A stretch of 64,000 bases of DNA from Adenophora triphylla var. japonica (taxonomy: Eukaryota > Streptophyta > Magnoliopsida > Asterales > Campanulaceae): assembly GCA_022495995.1 (NCBI GenBank), contig JAFEMH010000982.1, forward strand, positions 62,001 through 126,000, given 5' to 3'. The translations under genes and the position numbers were made by a program. The first letter of the stretch is position 1. Every line of letters starts with the position of its first letter. Of this stretch, positions 1-10,940 are shown piece after piece. The notes beneath the pieces are model-generated. The model ran no database searches. It had not been told where the DNA came from and saw only the letters and a list, made by a program, of their open reading frames with translations.

Positions 1-195
1 TTCCGGGTGCACACTAACGTCCTTTCCGACATGTAACGTGACCTCCGAACCCAAATCTCTAACCTCGGGAATTTTTCAAAGTTTTTGCCCTTAAAACAAA
101 AATGGCGTGGCGACTCCGGTCTTTTCGATTGTTTTTTCAAAGAAACGAAAATTTCAAAGTAACCTTTCGGAAAATTTTGGCGGCACATCATCACA
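1..195 (+). repeat. Tat-A 5' LTR, 3' terminal part
   Basis: It is nearly identical to 11772-11966 and ends in CA at 195, immediately before the primer site. Positions 108-118 (TGGCGACTCCG) repeat the first 11 bases of the primer site 89 bp downstream. Confidence 0.88.
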
Positions 196-196
196 G

Positions 197-215
197 TGGC
201 GACTCCGCTGGAGAC
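197..215 (+). other. Tat-A primer binding site
   Basis: TGGCGACTCCGCTGGAGAC lies one base after the LTR terminal CA. The same site, with GGGGAC at its end, follows the Tat-C LTR at 56851. This type is used by Tat/Ogre elements and, as I recall, pairs with tRNA-Arg. The tRNA assignment is from memory. Confidence 0.75.
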
Positions 216-1521
216 AAATAAGCTTTTTCTAAAAAAAAATGATATTTGGTATATTGGTGGAAACCATTAAACTTCCCGTTATCGCCTCCTAACACGAGTC
301 GGGGATAAATTGTGGTTTAACAATCCCACGTACCGGTATCATTGTTTTCAAAAAAAAAAAAAAGGAAAAAAGCTTTTGAGGGTCAAGCTTCCGTCCCGGC
401 ATTAAAAATCATTTGTTGTGTGTGTTGATTTTTGCACATTTTCGTGTTGTTTTGGCCGCCTCGGAAAAAGCCAAAATTTTGACTGTCGGAGTCATGTCCC
501 TAACTGTTGGATTTTTTGTGTTTATGTGCTTATGTGTGCATTTACTTTCAAAAAAAAAATTTCAAAAAAAAAAAAAGAATTTCAAAAAAAAAAAGAGAGT
601 TTCAAAAAAAAAAGAAAATTTTCAAAAAAAAAAAATCATGCATCATATTTTTAAGACACATGAAAAATTTCTATTTTACTCAGAAAAAGAAAATAGACTG
701 CTTGCACACTACGCGCACGTGACCGTACACTGCACACTACATCCCTAACCCGGGGAAATCCTTGTCGCGGCCTGTTTGGTCTTATTACGCCTCTCGGTGC
801 AAGCACAGGACTACCCAAACATCCCATGGAGCCTCGTGTCGACCATGCACTTGTCCGTGACACCCTTTGTCCGAGACCCGGTTGGTTTTTAGTCTGGTCT
901 GTGTCATGCCCTGTCTGTGTATAGACCTTTTCTTTCAAGCCTTAGTCGGCATACCAAGTCAATATCTTTCGGGCCCCTAATCAGTCGAAGTTCTGCCGGT
1001 TTTCCGTCATGGACTTTGACCAGATATTGACTGGCGCCTTGACTTTGACTCGGCGGCACAAATTATACACTGACTCCCAGCATGACACTGAGTCATCAAG
1101 GATTAATGATTATTCCATGCCTAATTACGGCCTAATTGACGACAAGTCAAGATCAATTGTGGACATTCATCAGTCCAAATCATGTCGACTTTTCGTCGAG
1201 CCCTCGGACATGATCTTGACTTTTGACGTCAGCTTTGTCCGTAATTTACATTGAATGCTCGTTAAGACTCGATTATCCGCCAGACTTTTAGGATCGTGTT
1301 TCTTTCGGTCGGTGGGACTCGCTTGCCCTATAGGACCCTCGCCCGGGCATCCGCCTGGGAGGTCGAAATACAGGTGGAATACGAGGGGCTTATAGACGTA
1401 GTGACGGGGCCCACTGATCCAGGATCCAGAGTAGTTTGCGAAAAAGAAGAGCAATCTTTTCCAACCGATTAGGTTAATAAAACATGTTTTAAGTAAACCT
1501 GAACAAATAACTGCATGTTGC
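216..1521 (+). other. Tat-A leader, non-coding
   Basis: There is no convincing coding sequence here. Positions 547-635 hold five imperfect units of TTTCA followed by a run of A, which explains the Lys-rich frames there. The rest contains short frames with no recognisable domain. By position it is the untranslated leader between the primer site and gag. Confidence 0.6.
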
Positions 1522-2695
1522 ATGAGCCCAAAGCCCAAACACCTACCCTCCTTCATTCCCAGACATCTGAACCCTCGTGCCTTTTCCCCCGCAGCTCCTC
1601 ACAAAGGTTGGTTCCGGACACCGGGTCACCGTTTGATCAGTTGGGAAGAGTCAAGCGCATCGTCAGCTTCGCCGTTTATTCCGACTCCGGGTTTCGAGAA
1701 TGTACGCATCAGCGGTAATGATGGGGATAACGTCACTCCGCCTCCTGGGACTCCTCAAACAGAACCGCAATGGAATCGGTTAGCTGAACGGATGAGAGTG
1801 CGACGGGAAGCACTGGTGAACGGCCTTATGGAGGCTATCAAAAGCCATGGATTGGCCGCCGAGTCTCAACCCGGATGGCACCTTCCTTTGTGGAAGAAGA
1901 GGAAGACCTCAATCCCGCTCTTGGTCAACCCGACTACTCCAGGATGCCACCACCAGCCTCCCACGGTACTACCACCACGAGCCCATGCTCCTCGATCTCT
2001 AGGTCAGGCTCCCCAACCTGCAGACCCTTTGGATCCACGCGGCTGACGGGACGAGCCGGTTCGCAATGCCTCGGTGGGGACAAAGTCGATGCGTAATGCC
2101 TTCCCATGGTTGGGGATACCCGGAATGCCACAACAAATTGGGATCCTGCCTCGGTTTGGGACCAATCAATCCGGACTCTCGCAGCAACGGTTTGGAATGC
2201 CACCGCGGTTTGGTTCGGGGCAACGGTCGAGCCCCTCCTCGAGAATGATGCTAGCTCGTTTGCTCCTCACACGGCTTCCGCAAACCCATTTCTCACTCGG
2301 GGTTCAATGGGTTGCAAGCCCCCATCCCGGTTTCATCAGAATCACCGGGACCACAGTATCCTCTCGGTTATGTATCCTCGCCACAACCGGCCATGCAATT
2401 CAACAACCGGGGACGGCGGCCCGCACTTAAGCCTACTTATGGGCCTCACTCAGGAAATCCAAGCCATCTGGCTACCTCGAGATCTGCCTCCATCTTCTCT
2501 GCCGATTGAAAGCCAACGGCAAGTCGGCGGTTCTATCCACTTTGCCCAAGCTCCTACCAACACTCCCCGGGGTAATTTGGGCCAAGGACGGGTTTTCACC
2601 TATGCTCGGGATATGGTATTCCTTCCACCAATGCACCACCAACATCTAGTCCTCTTCCCGGCTCAAATATCGGCTCAGGCATTCCCGCTCCACCT
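1522..2695 (+). pseudogene. gag: Tat-A gag, degraded N-terminal part
   Basis: These are overlapping open stretches in several frames, rich in Pro, Gln, Arg and Ser, with no single uninterrupted frame. A segment near 1770-1860 (RLAERMRVRREALVNGLMEA) looks like the coiled or charged N-terminal region common in Tat gag. A Pro/Phe/Gly/Gln-rich stretch follows near 2130-2220. The assignment rests mainly on continuity with the recognisable gag core that starts at about 2696. Frameshifts are frequent and the true start is uncertain; a leader origin for the first few hundred bases cannot be excluded. Confidence 0.5.
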
Positions 2696-3928
2696 TTGGA
2701 TCCCCAATTAGCTTGGTTTATGGAGCAACACAAGGAAATGAAAGCGCGGTCGCTGAATTGGCCGTCAAAAGGAACACCGCTCTTCGGCCTACGAGATCCC
2801 GACTCCATTGTACCCCTGCCTCACAAGTTCGTGATGCCCAATCTCGAGCTGTTTGATGGAAGTGCGTGCCCTAAAACTCACTTGGACACCTACACTTTGG
2901 CAATGAAAGCTAAGGGGTGCACAAACCAGCAGTTGGCTGACTACTTCAGTCTCTCTTTGAAGTCAGGGGCTTTGAAATGGTTTTTCCGATTGCGGCTGAA
3001 GCTAGGGCTACTTGGGAGCAGTTACCGGTACTTTCACGAGATAAGTATAAAGCCAACTTGGAATGGGAAACAAACGAGTTGACTGCGGACAACGATGCGG
3101 CGCCACGATGAGAATATTGGGGATTTCTATAAAAGGTGAACACTGAAACTTAGTGAAATGGACATTCCTCCCTCGACGAGGAAGCGGTTAGACATCTTTC
3201 GAGTCATGCTTGAAGCCGTATTTGAGAGCTTCCCTCGGTCACTTCCCTACGGCGACTTGTGTACAATGGTTAATTCTGGGGCTAAGTTCGAAAAGGCTTA
3301 CAATCGGCCATGCACGCTGCACCTTACGAGATACCGGGTTTCTTCCACCTCCAACACAGCTCCTGCCCAACCAAAAGGTAAAGAAGTGATTAGCTATGCG
3401 GGACAGGACTGTAACAATGCCACTTCCTTTGTTCCCAAGAAACTTGATGCATCCAGATCCCGGCTCCAAGACTTGAGAAACTTTGGGATGCCTTTGAGTG
3501 ATATCTTCAGAGGTTTGGTGAGAGAAGGTTTGCTCCGGCCTTTGGAAAATTATCAGCCTAGAAACCCCAATGCTCCTTTGGATACTTCCAAGCATTGTGC
3601 CTTTCATCAGTACCATGGGCACCTGACAGATGATTGCGTCCCCCTGAAAAAGGCAGTCCAAAGTTTGATTGAATAAGGGAGGTTAGAGGTGCCTGAAGGG
3701 CCCAATACTATCAGTAACCCATTCCCTAGAAACAACAACCCGAATGTCAACATGGTCGAGTTTGGTGATTCAAGACTTGTGGGAATAATGGAATTTGACT
3801 CACCCCTTTGTAAGGTCGGTGGACCGACCATCGCAGATGATGAAAATGGTTGGATTAAGAAAGAGATTGCCAAAGAAATCCTGATGGAAAGATCTGCAAT
3901 AGCCCCCATCTCCAGCGTCGAAGAGTAG
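2696..3928 (+). pseudogene. gag: Tat-A gag core and zinc knuckle (frameshifted); no pol follows
   Basis: This is the structural protein that packages the element RNA. The capsid-like core is read at 2696-3000 (PHKFVMPNLELFDGSACPKT, then DTYTLAMKAKGCTNQQ and SGALKWF). A frameshift follows just after LKWF, and several stops lie before the frame reopens at 3158. The knuckle CAFHQYHGHLTDDC is near 3596-3640, followed by PLKKAVQSLIE and a stop. The C-terminal tail (3689-3928) has NPFPRNNNPNVNMVE, typical of the gag-protease junction in Tat elements. After 3928 there is no protease, reverse transcriptase or integrase, so this element kept gag only. Lineage confidence is high; function is lost. Confidence 0.82.
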
Positions 3929-4874
3929 ATGCATGGCCCAACAACAAAGAGCGGCTAGACTAGGGGCTACCTATCTTTAAAATAGTCTTTTAAGTCAACC
4001 TTCGTAGGTTCTAGTACTTTTCTTTCACCTAAGTTCTTCCTAGACATTTGTCGTTATAGTCCATTTTGGACATAGTAGTTAAATGTCTAATTTTCAATAT
4101 AAGTCTTTTTTCTTTTCTTGCTAGACTCGAGACATCACTTGCACACCCACGTTACACTTAATTGAAATGGTTTTATCCTAGATGATCACTTGTGCTGCTC
4201 AACCACTAATTCTTTGAAATGATTAATATTTAAATTAATCGGAGTGAAAAAATCAATTGATATCCTTCCCAAATTGGGGCTTACCAACTCCCCATCTTGC
4301 ATCTCATATGCTCACATCCCTTTCATCATCATCCTTTCGTTGCTCGATGAATTTGCATGGATCTTTTCTCATTTAAAGCTTAAGCAAGCAACGAAGACTT
4401 AATTTCGTTTAGGTCATCCGGTAAGGATTGCGGTCGAAGCCTTTCACTCTAGGGAAGTCGTTACCTCACCCTCACTAAACAATACCCTTTCATTTCAAGA
4501 TCGGCGTGTTTTGAAACCCGGTTTAGCCATCATTTTTGCTCCTTGCGAGAGAAGTCCAAGCAAGGCCAAGAAGTTAACTTCGAGAGTAGGCGATGCGCAA
4601 AATATCTCAAGCCATGAAGGAAGGACAAAGACAATCCTCAACTCCTCGGGAGGCTTTCCAAGTCAAAAAAAAAACAAAAAACAAACAAAAAACAAACAAA
4701 AAACAAACAAAAAAAACAAAAAAAAAAGAATTGTCGATCCTCCAAAGTCCCCGACTTCTCAAGAAGCTCTCCAATGATCAAAAAGGAGCCCGAATCCTCG
4801 CAAGTTCGCAAAAAAAAAAGTTGTCAATAGCTTGGACTTCCTCTCACCATTACCTTAAATCAATCCCAATCCAT

Positions 4875-5066
4875 CCTCTCGCTTTTAGAGGATATCCCCG
4901 TTACCATTATCCTCGCCTTTGGCCAAAATCAAAATTTGATCTCTCATTCTTAGAGGCAATCAATCTTCCCCGCCATAGATTTCCCAAACACATCCCTACA
5001 AGCCAACCTCTCATCTTTAGAGGTTCAGTCAGTAAAAGGCCCAGCCGACCTCTCATCTTAAGAGGT
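4875..5066 (+). repeat. Cluster of four CCTCTC-loop-AGAGG hairpins (Tat-A)
   Basis: Four short inverted repeats lie at 4875-4891, 4941-4956 (first base changed), 5008-5024 and 5050-5066. Each has a CCTCT/AGAGG stem and a 6-7 base loop that varies. The same four occur in the same order in Tat-B (13107, 21290, 21371, 21413) and Tat-C (59290, 59359, 59440, 59482). Confidence 0.75.
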
Positions 5067-5451
5067 CACAATTTCCCAAATCACCCGATGGCCGATCGAA
5101 GCCCGGAAACCCAGCTGCAATTCCTATCGGATAGCAATTTCATTATAATATCTCTAAGATATAAATCAAATTAACGCTTCATTGCTTGCTTAAATTGGAA
5201 TCTAATCCATCTTGATTCAAAATCATCAATCAAAGATTGTGCAAATTCAAATCTGATTCATTCGACATTTCATGTGAGCATAATTCATTTCTACTCCGCA
5301 AACACTTGCCGTGGATGTCCCACTGGGGCTTCGCATCTGTGTCTTTCATGGACACTCTAAGGGGATATGTCATTCGAATCTCCAATCCTCAAAGGACCTC
5401 AAAATCTTGAATTTTCACATTCATTCTCTTTTCAATCGGGTTAAGCCCGAA

Positions 5452-5488
5452 CTACGACGACACAGCTCTTCATAATGGAGGAACGTAG
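5452..5488 (+). other. CTACG...CGTAG hairpin module (type 2)
   Basis: Outer arms CTACG (5452) and CGTAG (5484) enclose a degraded inner inverted repeat. It aligns with 35904-35942 and 59873-59911. Confidence 0.55.
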
Positions 5489-7220
5489 GCAACCAGAAAT
5501 GGTCCGGTCGAAATCACAAACAAATCTCAAAAAAAAAAAATCCGGTCTCATCAAGGATCATCCCTATACACTTTCCGTTCTTCCGAGCTTGATTCTCGAT
5601 ATCAGCTGATTTTCTCCTCGTGATTAATCAAAATATTTGTTCATATCAGATTTAGGAGTTGAATAACCTGAACATTAACAAAGGGTTTTAAGCAGCCTTG
5701 TGATCATCATGAATAAGACAAGTTTTCAAGTGTCTCGACAAGTCTTCTCTCTCTCCATCATAGGGAAATAGAGCCAAACACTGTCTTTTACGTCGGCGGG
5801 GGCTTCCATACACTTTTCCACACCTTGTGATGCTTATACTCTCTCAAAAGAGTCAAACCTAAAGCGAGAGTGTCATACACAAATTCGGGAGACATTCCCA
5901 CCTTTCAAAAGATATGCCCCTGCACGTAAACATTTACTGAGTCTTGTCCAAGTGGGGTTGACTAAGGTCCGAAAAGATGGGTGCCTCCTCTGTAAGACTA
6001 CTCTGAGATTTCTTCACGGCTGGGGCTTGCTAAGCGGTTCTCCCGAGTTCTCTGTATCGGCTCTTCAAGTGGGGCTTCTATAGTCATCTTTGGGTCCACA
6101 TTGGGTTTTTCACTACGAGATAGATTCGATCTTTGTCGATTATTTTCGGGATTGCTTTGCATTACCAATCGGATTGGGACTCTTGCTAATGACAACGAGG
6201 TTATAAGATTGGGGCTTCGCGAGTCGCTTCTTCAAAATCTGGACTTTGCCTACTCGGTTCTTCGGGCCAGAGGCTTTGCCCAAAGAAGGGATCTTTCCTC
6301 GCTTTAATAGGATCCGGGGGCTTTGTCAAGTTGGTCCTTTGGATCTGAATTTTATCAAGTCACAAGAAAGGTCTAGTCACATCAACAACTAGAATTTCAG
6401 CTTCAGAACTTGGTACATAGCAGCTTCCCGTAGCATCGGGATTTAAGATCTGGGTTTCTCCCTGCATTAGCAATTTCATCAAATCATTCTCCGAACAAGG
6501 TTTCGGCCGAGGTCACAGCTCACCCAAATGAAAGAAGCTTCACTCATATCAACGTGCCCTAGAGCCTGTCAGCATCAGCTTCAAATGACCAAGATTGAGA
6601 GAGAAAATTCCAATCAAGACCCGGGATCCGTATCCAATCTCATCAAAATTGAGGTCCATGTGATACTGTTAACAAAACCTCATCAACAACCGCTGTTTAA
6701 ATCGCGATCGAGGGCTCTCACCACTTGTTCAAAATCTGTTCCAAACAGTTTCCAAACACATACATCCCAATGCATCCCCTCTCATCACCATGCATCCCCA
6801 CAAAAATATCCCAAGGGCTCATGTAGCATGCACAAAACTTGAATCAATAGGAAAAATCCTAAGTGATTGAAGATCATAAATCATAATTTCCCTGCCAAAA
6901 GCTTAGGCTAAGTGCATCTTCGAAAGCAAGTAAATGCATCATCTCGCGAACATATGCAGTGATACTGTCATAATCATTCTGATTCTATGCATGCATCTGT
7001 CATCATGAATGTCATATATACATCTTCCTCTCTACTAACCAATGCAGGGATTCGAACGTGAAAGACCATTTTCCTTCGCTATTGAGACTTACCCTCAACA
7101 AAGAAGATATTTACCAAAGTCCAAAATCAATGGTTTCAACAAAATCGTAAGAAATCAAATGCCCCTTTTCGGCAAGAGATGATTCCGGGCAAAACATGTG
7201 CAGATCACCTCCAGTGTCTA

Positions 7221-7608
7221 CAAATCGGTCAGAGACGCCAAGTTCTCAAATACAGTTCGGTCAGAGACGCCAAGTTCTCAAATACAGTACGATCAGAGAC
7301 GCCAAGATCTCAAAATACAAATCGGTCAGGGATGCCAAGATCTCAAAATGCAAATCGGTCAGGGATGCCAAGATCTCAAAATACAAATCGGTCAGGGACG
7401 CCAAGATCTCAAAATACAAATCGGTCAGGGATGCCAAGATCTCAAAATGTAAATCGGTCAGGAACGCCAAGTTCTCAAATACAATTTGGTCAGAGACGCC
7501 AATTTCTCAAATACAATTCGGTCAGGGATGCCAAGTTCTCAAAATGCAAATCGGTCAGGGACGCCAAGTTCTCAAATGAAAATCGGTCAGAGACACCAAG
7601 TTCTCAAA
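7221..7608 (+). repeat. Minisatellite, about 33-bp unit, 12 copies
   Basis: The unit is built around AATCGGTCAGGGATGCCAAG then (A/T)TCTCAAA. Because the unit is close to a multiple of three, all frames stay open and give 11-residue repeats. I treat these frames as artefacts. It lies in the 3' region of Tat-A. Confidence 0.9.
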
Positions 7609-7860
7609 AGCAAGAAGTCCCAATGTGAAGACAAGCTCAACAACTTCTACAAGGTTGACGATCACCAGCAAGATGCAGACTCAACCAAACTCCCCCTTCA
7701 GGTCAAAAAGCCTCCAAAGACAGCAAATCGTCAGCAGAAACCGCAACCCAACAACTCTTCATCAACATCGGTAGTAGCCTCGGTCCTTCGGCTACGAGGT
7801 AAGCACAGCACAGGTATGAAAGCATATCTTAGTCAACTACTTTTCTAAAAGAACATTATC

Positions 7861-7979
7861 ATCAAATCTTAGGGTGATTTCCCAAAAATAGTCAAGTCTT
7901 AGGGCGACTTCCCAAAAATAGTCAAATCTTAGGGCGACTTCCCAAAAAACAGTCAAACCTCGGGTGACTCCCAAATACC
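7861..7979 (+). repeat. Minisatellite, about 30-bp unit, 4 copies
   Basis: The unit contains TCTTAGGGCGACTTCCC then AAAAATAGTCAAA. It is the same unit as the longer array at 8891-9224, separated from it by other arrays. Confidence 0.85.
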
Positions 7980-8016
7980 GTCAAACCATCAAAGACCATC
8001 CCCAGCAGTTTTCGAA

Positions 8017-8052
8017 CTACGTCCAGGCTTGATTCCCACTCGGGATACGTAG
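8017..8052 (+). other. CTACG...CGTAG hairpin module (type 1)
   Basis: Outer arms CTACG/CGTAG and inner arms TCCC (8034) / GGGA (8042) with loop ACTC. The flanks GGCTTGATT and GGTAGCC are shared with the other type 1 copies. Confidence 0.65.
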
Positions 8053-8170
8053 GTAGCCTACCTTAGGTCCAGCCACTTGACCAACACGGTCACCCTTTTC
8101 CCCGATGATCATCGTAAGCTCTAATCTTCCCCTGCGAGAACGCCCTCAAACAGTCTCCCTCAGGTACAAA

Positions 8171-8546
8171 ACCTCGACTTAGGATCATACTCCTGAACTG
8201 AGTCCCCATTTAGGTTCATACTCCTGAACTGAAACCCCGACTTAGGATCATACTCCTGAACTAGGTCCCCATTTAGGTTCATACTCCTGAACTGAAACCT
8301 CGACTTAGGATCATACTCCTGAACTAGGTCCCCATTTAGGTTCATACTCCTGAACTGAAACCTCGACTTAGAATCATACTCCTGAACTAAGTCCCCATTT
8401 AGGTTCATACCCCTGAACTAAACCTCGACTTAGAATCATACTCCTGAACTAAGTCCCCATTTAGGTTCATACTCCTGAACTAAACCTCGACTTAGAATCA
8501 TACCCCTGAACTAAGTCCCCATTTAGGTTCATACTCCTGAACTAAA
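8171..8546 (+). repeat. Minisatellite, 63-bp unit made of two related 31-32-bp halves, 6 copies
   Basis: The halves share TCATACTCCTGAACT and alternate CTTAGGA and TTTAGGT before it, so the array is a two-monomer higher-order repeat. The minus-strand frame across it is a repeat artefact. Confidence 0.9.
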
Positions 8547-8710
8547 CTCCAACAAAGGCTAACAAAATCCCCAGCGAAGTTAACGGAATCCCGTTTCTTT
8601 TCCCATTATCATCCATTTTCTCGGCAGCAAACATAAGACTGATCCCTTCAAATGAAGTCCACCAATAGACCTTCTATCCCAAACCATCAAAGGGAAATCA
8701 TTTCAAATCA

Positions 8711-8827
8711 AGGTTCGAGGCACCTAAGACGCCATCTCCAAGGTTCGAGGCACCTAAGACGCCATCATGAAGGTTCGAGGCACCCAAGACGCCATCATTA
8801 AGGTTTGAGGCACCTAAAATGCTATCA
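8711..8827 (+). repeat. Minisatellite, 30-bp unit, 4 copies
   Basis: The unit is AGGTTCGAGGCACCTAAGAC then GCCATC plus a variable 3 bases. A lone fifth copy sits at about 9870-9900, next to a hairpin module. Confidence 0.9.
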
Positions 8828-8890
8828 CACATAACACGAGGAAAGCAATAAATCGCAATCATCCCCTAATTCGACAAACCGGAGTCATTA

Positions 8891-9224
8891 CCAGGGCGAC
8901 TCCCCAAAAATAGTCAAACCATAGGGCGACTTCCCCAAAATAGTCAAACCATAGGGCGACTTTCCCAGAATAGTCAAACCATAGGGCGACTTCCCCAAAA
9001 TAGTCAAACCATAGGGCGACTTCCCCAAAATAGTCAAATCTTAGGGCGACTTCCCAAAAATAGTCAAATCATAGGGCGACTTCCCAAAAATAGTCAAATC
9101 TTAGGGAGACTTTCCAAAAATAGTCAAATCTTAGGGCGACTTCCCAAAAATAGTCAAACCTTAGGGCGACTTCCCAAAAATAGTCAAATCTTAGGTTGAC
9201 ATCCTAAAATAGTCACCTTAGGGT
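8891..9224 (+). repeat. Minisatellite, 30-bp unit, 11 copies
   Basis: The unit is TAGGGCGACTTCCCCAAAAT then AGTCAAACCA, with the last copies drifting. It is directly repeated with no unique spacers, so it is not a CRISPR array. Confidence 0.9.
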
Positions 9225-9243
9225 CAGCATCGAAAGATCCGAA

Positions 9244-9278
9244 CTACGACTGGCTTGATTCATCTTAAGGATACGTAG
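9244..9278 (+). other. CTACG...CGTAG hairpin module (type 1)
   Basis: Outer arms are kept. The inner arm is changed to ATC/GAT around TTAAG. It sits between the 30-bp and 56-bp arrays. Confidence 0.6.
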
Positions 9279-9303
9279 GTAGCCTATCACTAGGTTCAGC
9301 CAT

Positions 9304-9838
9304 CAGACCGAAAATGGTCATTCCTATCCCCAGCAGAGCGGATACACAACTTCAGTCATCAGACCAAAAATGGTCATTCCTATCCCCAGCAGAGCGGATA
9401 CACAATTTCAGCCATCAGACCGAAAATGGTCATTCCTATCCCCAGCAGAGTGGATACACAACTCCAGCCATCAGACCGAAAATGGTCATTCCTATCCCTA
9501 GCAGAGCGGATACACAACTCCAGCCATCAGACCGAAAATGGTCATTCCTATCCCCAGCAGAGCGAATACACAATTTCAGCCATCAGACCGAAAATGGTCA
9601 TTCCTATCCCCAAGAGTGGATACACAACTCCGGCCATCGACCGAAAATGGTCATTCCTATCCCCGGCGGGCGGATACACAATTTCAGCCATCAGACCGAA
9701 AATGGTCATTCCTATCCCCAGCAGAGCGGATACACAATTTCAGCCATCAGACCGAAAATGGTCATTCCTATCCCCAGCAGAGCGGATACACAATTTCGGC
9801 CACCGAGACCAAAATGGTCATCTCTTATCCCCAGCAGA
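9304..9838 (+). repeat. Minisatellite, about 56-bp unit, 10 copies
   Basis: The unit contains AGACCGAAAATGGTCATTCC, then TATCCCCAGCAGAGCGGATA and CACAA. Frames through it (VIPIPSRADTQ repeats) are artefacts of the unit length. The CCCAGCAGAG core resembles the Tat-C array at 63822. Confidence 0.9.
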
Positions 9839-9919
9839 GTTTCTTTCAGCAAACGACTGCAGAACTCATCAGGTTCGAGGCACCTAAAACGCCATCATCT
9901 CCAGGGTCAAAGACTCGAA

Positions 9920-9954
9920 CTACGGCCGGCTTGATTCCCATTCGGGATACGTAG
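9920..9954 (+). other. CTACG...CGTAG hairpin module (type 1)
   Basis: Outer arms CTACG/CGTAG and inner arms TCCC/GGGA with loop ATTC. It is the last module before the 3' LTR. Confidence 0.65.
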
Positions 9955-10051
9955 GTAGCCTATCGCTAGGTTCAGCCACTCGATCACTTGATCATCCTGT
10001 CAAATATGGAGCCTTACTCTTATCGACGACCCCGCTTCCTTCGAAAGCGCG

Positions 10052-10065
10052 ATGCCAGGGGCTAC
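10052..10065 (+). other. Tat-A polypurine-like tract
   Basis: ATGCCAGGGGCTAC directly precedes the TG of the 3' LTR. The Tat-B tract has the same layout (GAGGGGCTCTA before 38888). Confidence 0.6.
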
Positions 10066-10330
10066 TGTCAGTGCTCCAATTTGAGTTGTTAGTATTTTCG
10101 TTAGAAAATTAACGAAAGTTTTAACATTTCTAACATTTCTAACCAACCAATGGTAGATTAGGGTTTGCCATTTAAAGATAAACCAAGAAAAGAATCTCAA
10201 AAAGCAAAAGAAATTGGAAAAATCTGAATTGGGCAAGTTGAAAAACATAAACTGTTGGAATTTTGAATTTTATTCTTCCTGTCCAAAGCCTGGAGCAGCA
10301 TTTAATGAACATTGCACGTTTACAGAACCC

Positions 10331-10370
10331 TCCGCGCGGACATGTTTGTCAATTTCAGTGGCCTATAAAT
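10331..10370 (+). promoter_or_regulatory. Tat-A LTR promoter: CpG palindrome plus TATA box
   Basis: The perfect palindrome TCCGCGCGGA (10331-10340) lies 22 bp before the TATA box CTATAAAT (10363-10370). Transcription probably starts about 30 bp further on; the start is inferred. Confidence 0.6.
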
Positions 10371-10900
10371 TGAACCCTCCTCTCTCAGTCTACACAACAC
10401 AATTGGCTCATAGAAGCTGTATTCTGGCGAAAAATAGGGAGAAAACAGTGGGAATTCACTAGAATTGCCACCATTTTCTCTTCAATCTTTCCCAAACCCC
10501 ACTCACTCAAAATACTTTCAAAACACTCTCATACATACTCTCATACATACACCAATTCAAGCTCAAATCACCCCTTAGGAGGAGGATTAGAGAGAAAACA
10601 TAGAGGACTTAAGTGTTATCTACTTGTTTTCTCTTTGACCAACTCTATCATCAAACCCTAAACACATTCAAGCCTTGAATCCACCCAAACACAAATCCAA
10701 ACACCAAATCTTGATACTCCTCAAGTCAAACACCAAATCTTGATACTCCTCAAGTCAAATTCCAAGCCTAGGAAGATAGGGTGTCACCATTGGTAAAGCC
10801 CTCCTTCTCTAAACCCTAAAACTCCCTTTTAACTTCTTGTTCATCTTGTTCTCCTTACTTTGATTTACTTTATGTCTAGTTTAACTTAAATCTTGACCAA

Positions 10901-10940
10901 AGATGGTCATCTTGAAGTTCATCTTCATGAATGACCATCT
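10901..10940 (+). other. U5-type hairpin in the Tat-A LTR
   Basis: Perfect 10-bp arms AGATGGTCAT and ATGACCATCT with a 20-base loop, downstream of the TATA box and therefore expected in the transcript. Confidence 0.65.

Larger units (their letters stand above)
3929..7220 (+). other. Tat-A 3' region, first part: non-coding, shared with Tat-B and Tat-C
   Basis: No supported gene. The block from about 4117 aligns with Tat-B from 12365 and Tat-C from 58590, including the CCTCTC hairpin cluster, the CTACG/CGTAG hairpin and a later block near 5820 that recurs at 36270 and 60240. Positions 4665-4727 are low-complexity (CAAAAAA)n. The stretch 6500-7220 holds no repeat or gene that I recognise. Confidence 0.7.

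Noticed and set aside
413..748. Lys-rich small proteins near the left end
   Set aside because: Created by runs of A in the Tat-A leader.
4593..5174. Frame of 193 codons in the Tat-A 3' region
   Set aside because: It runs through a (CAAAAAA)n tract and the hairpin cluster, which are not conserved as coding in Tat-B or Tat-C.
8891..9224. Regular 30-bp direct repeats resembling a CRISPR array
   Set aside because: Copies are adjacent with no unique spacers, and the context is a plant retrotransposon. It is a minisatellite.
7221..9954. Long open frames of 120-206 codons with repeated peptides
   Set aside because: All three frames stay open because the tandem units are near multiples of three. 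No domain, start context or conservation supports translation.
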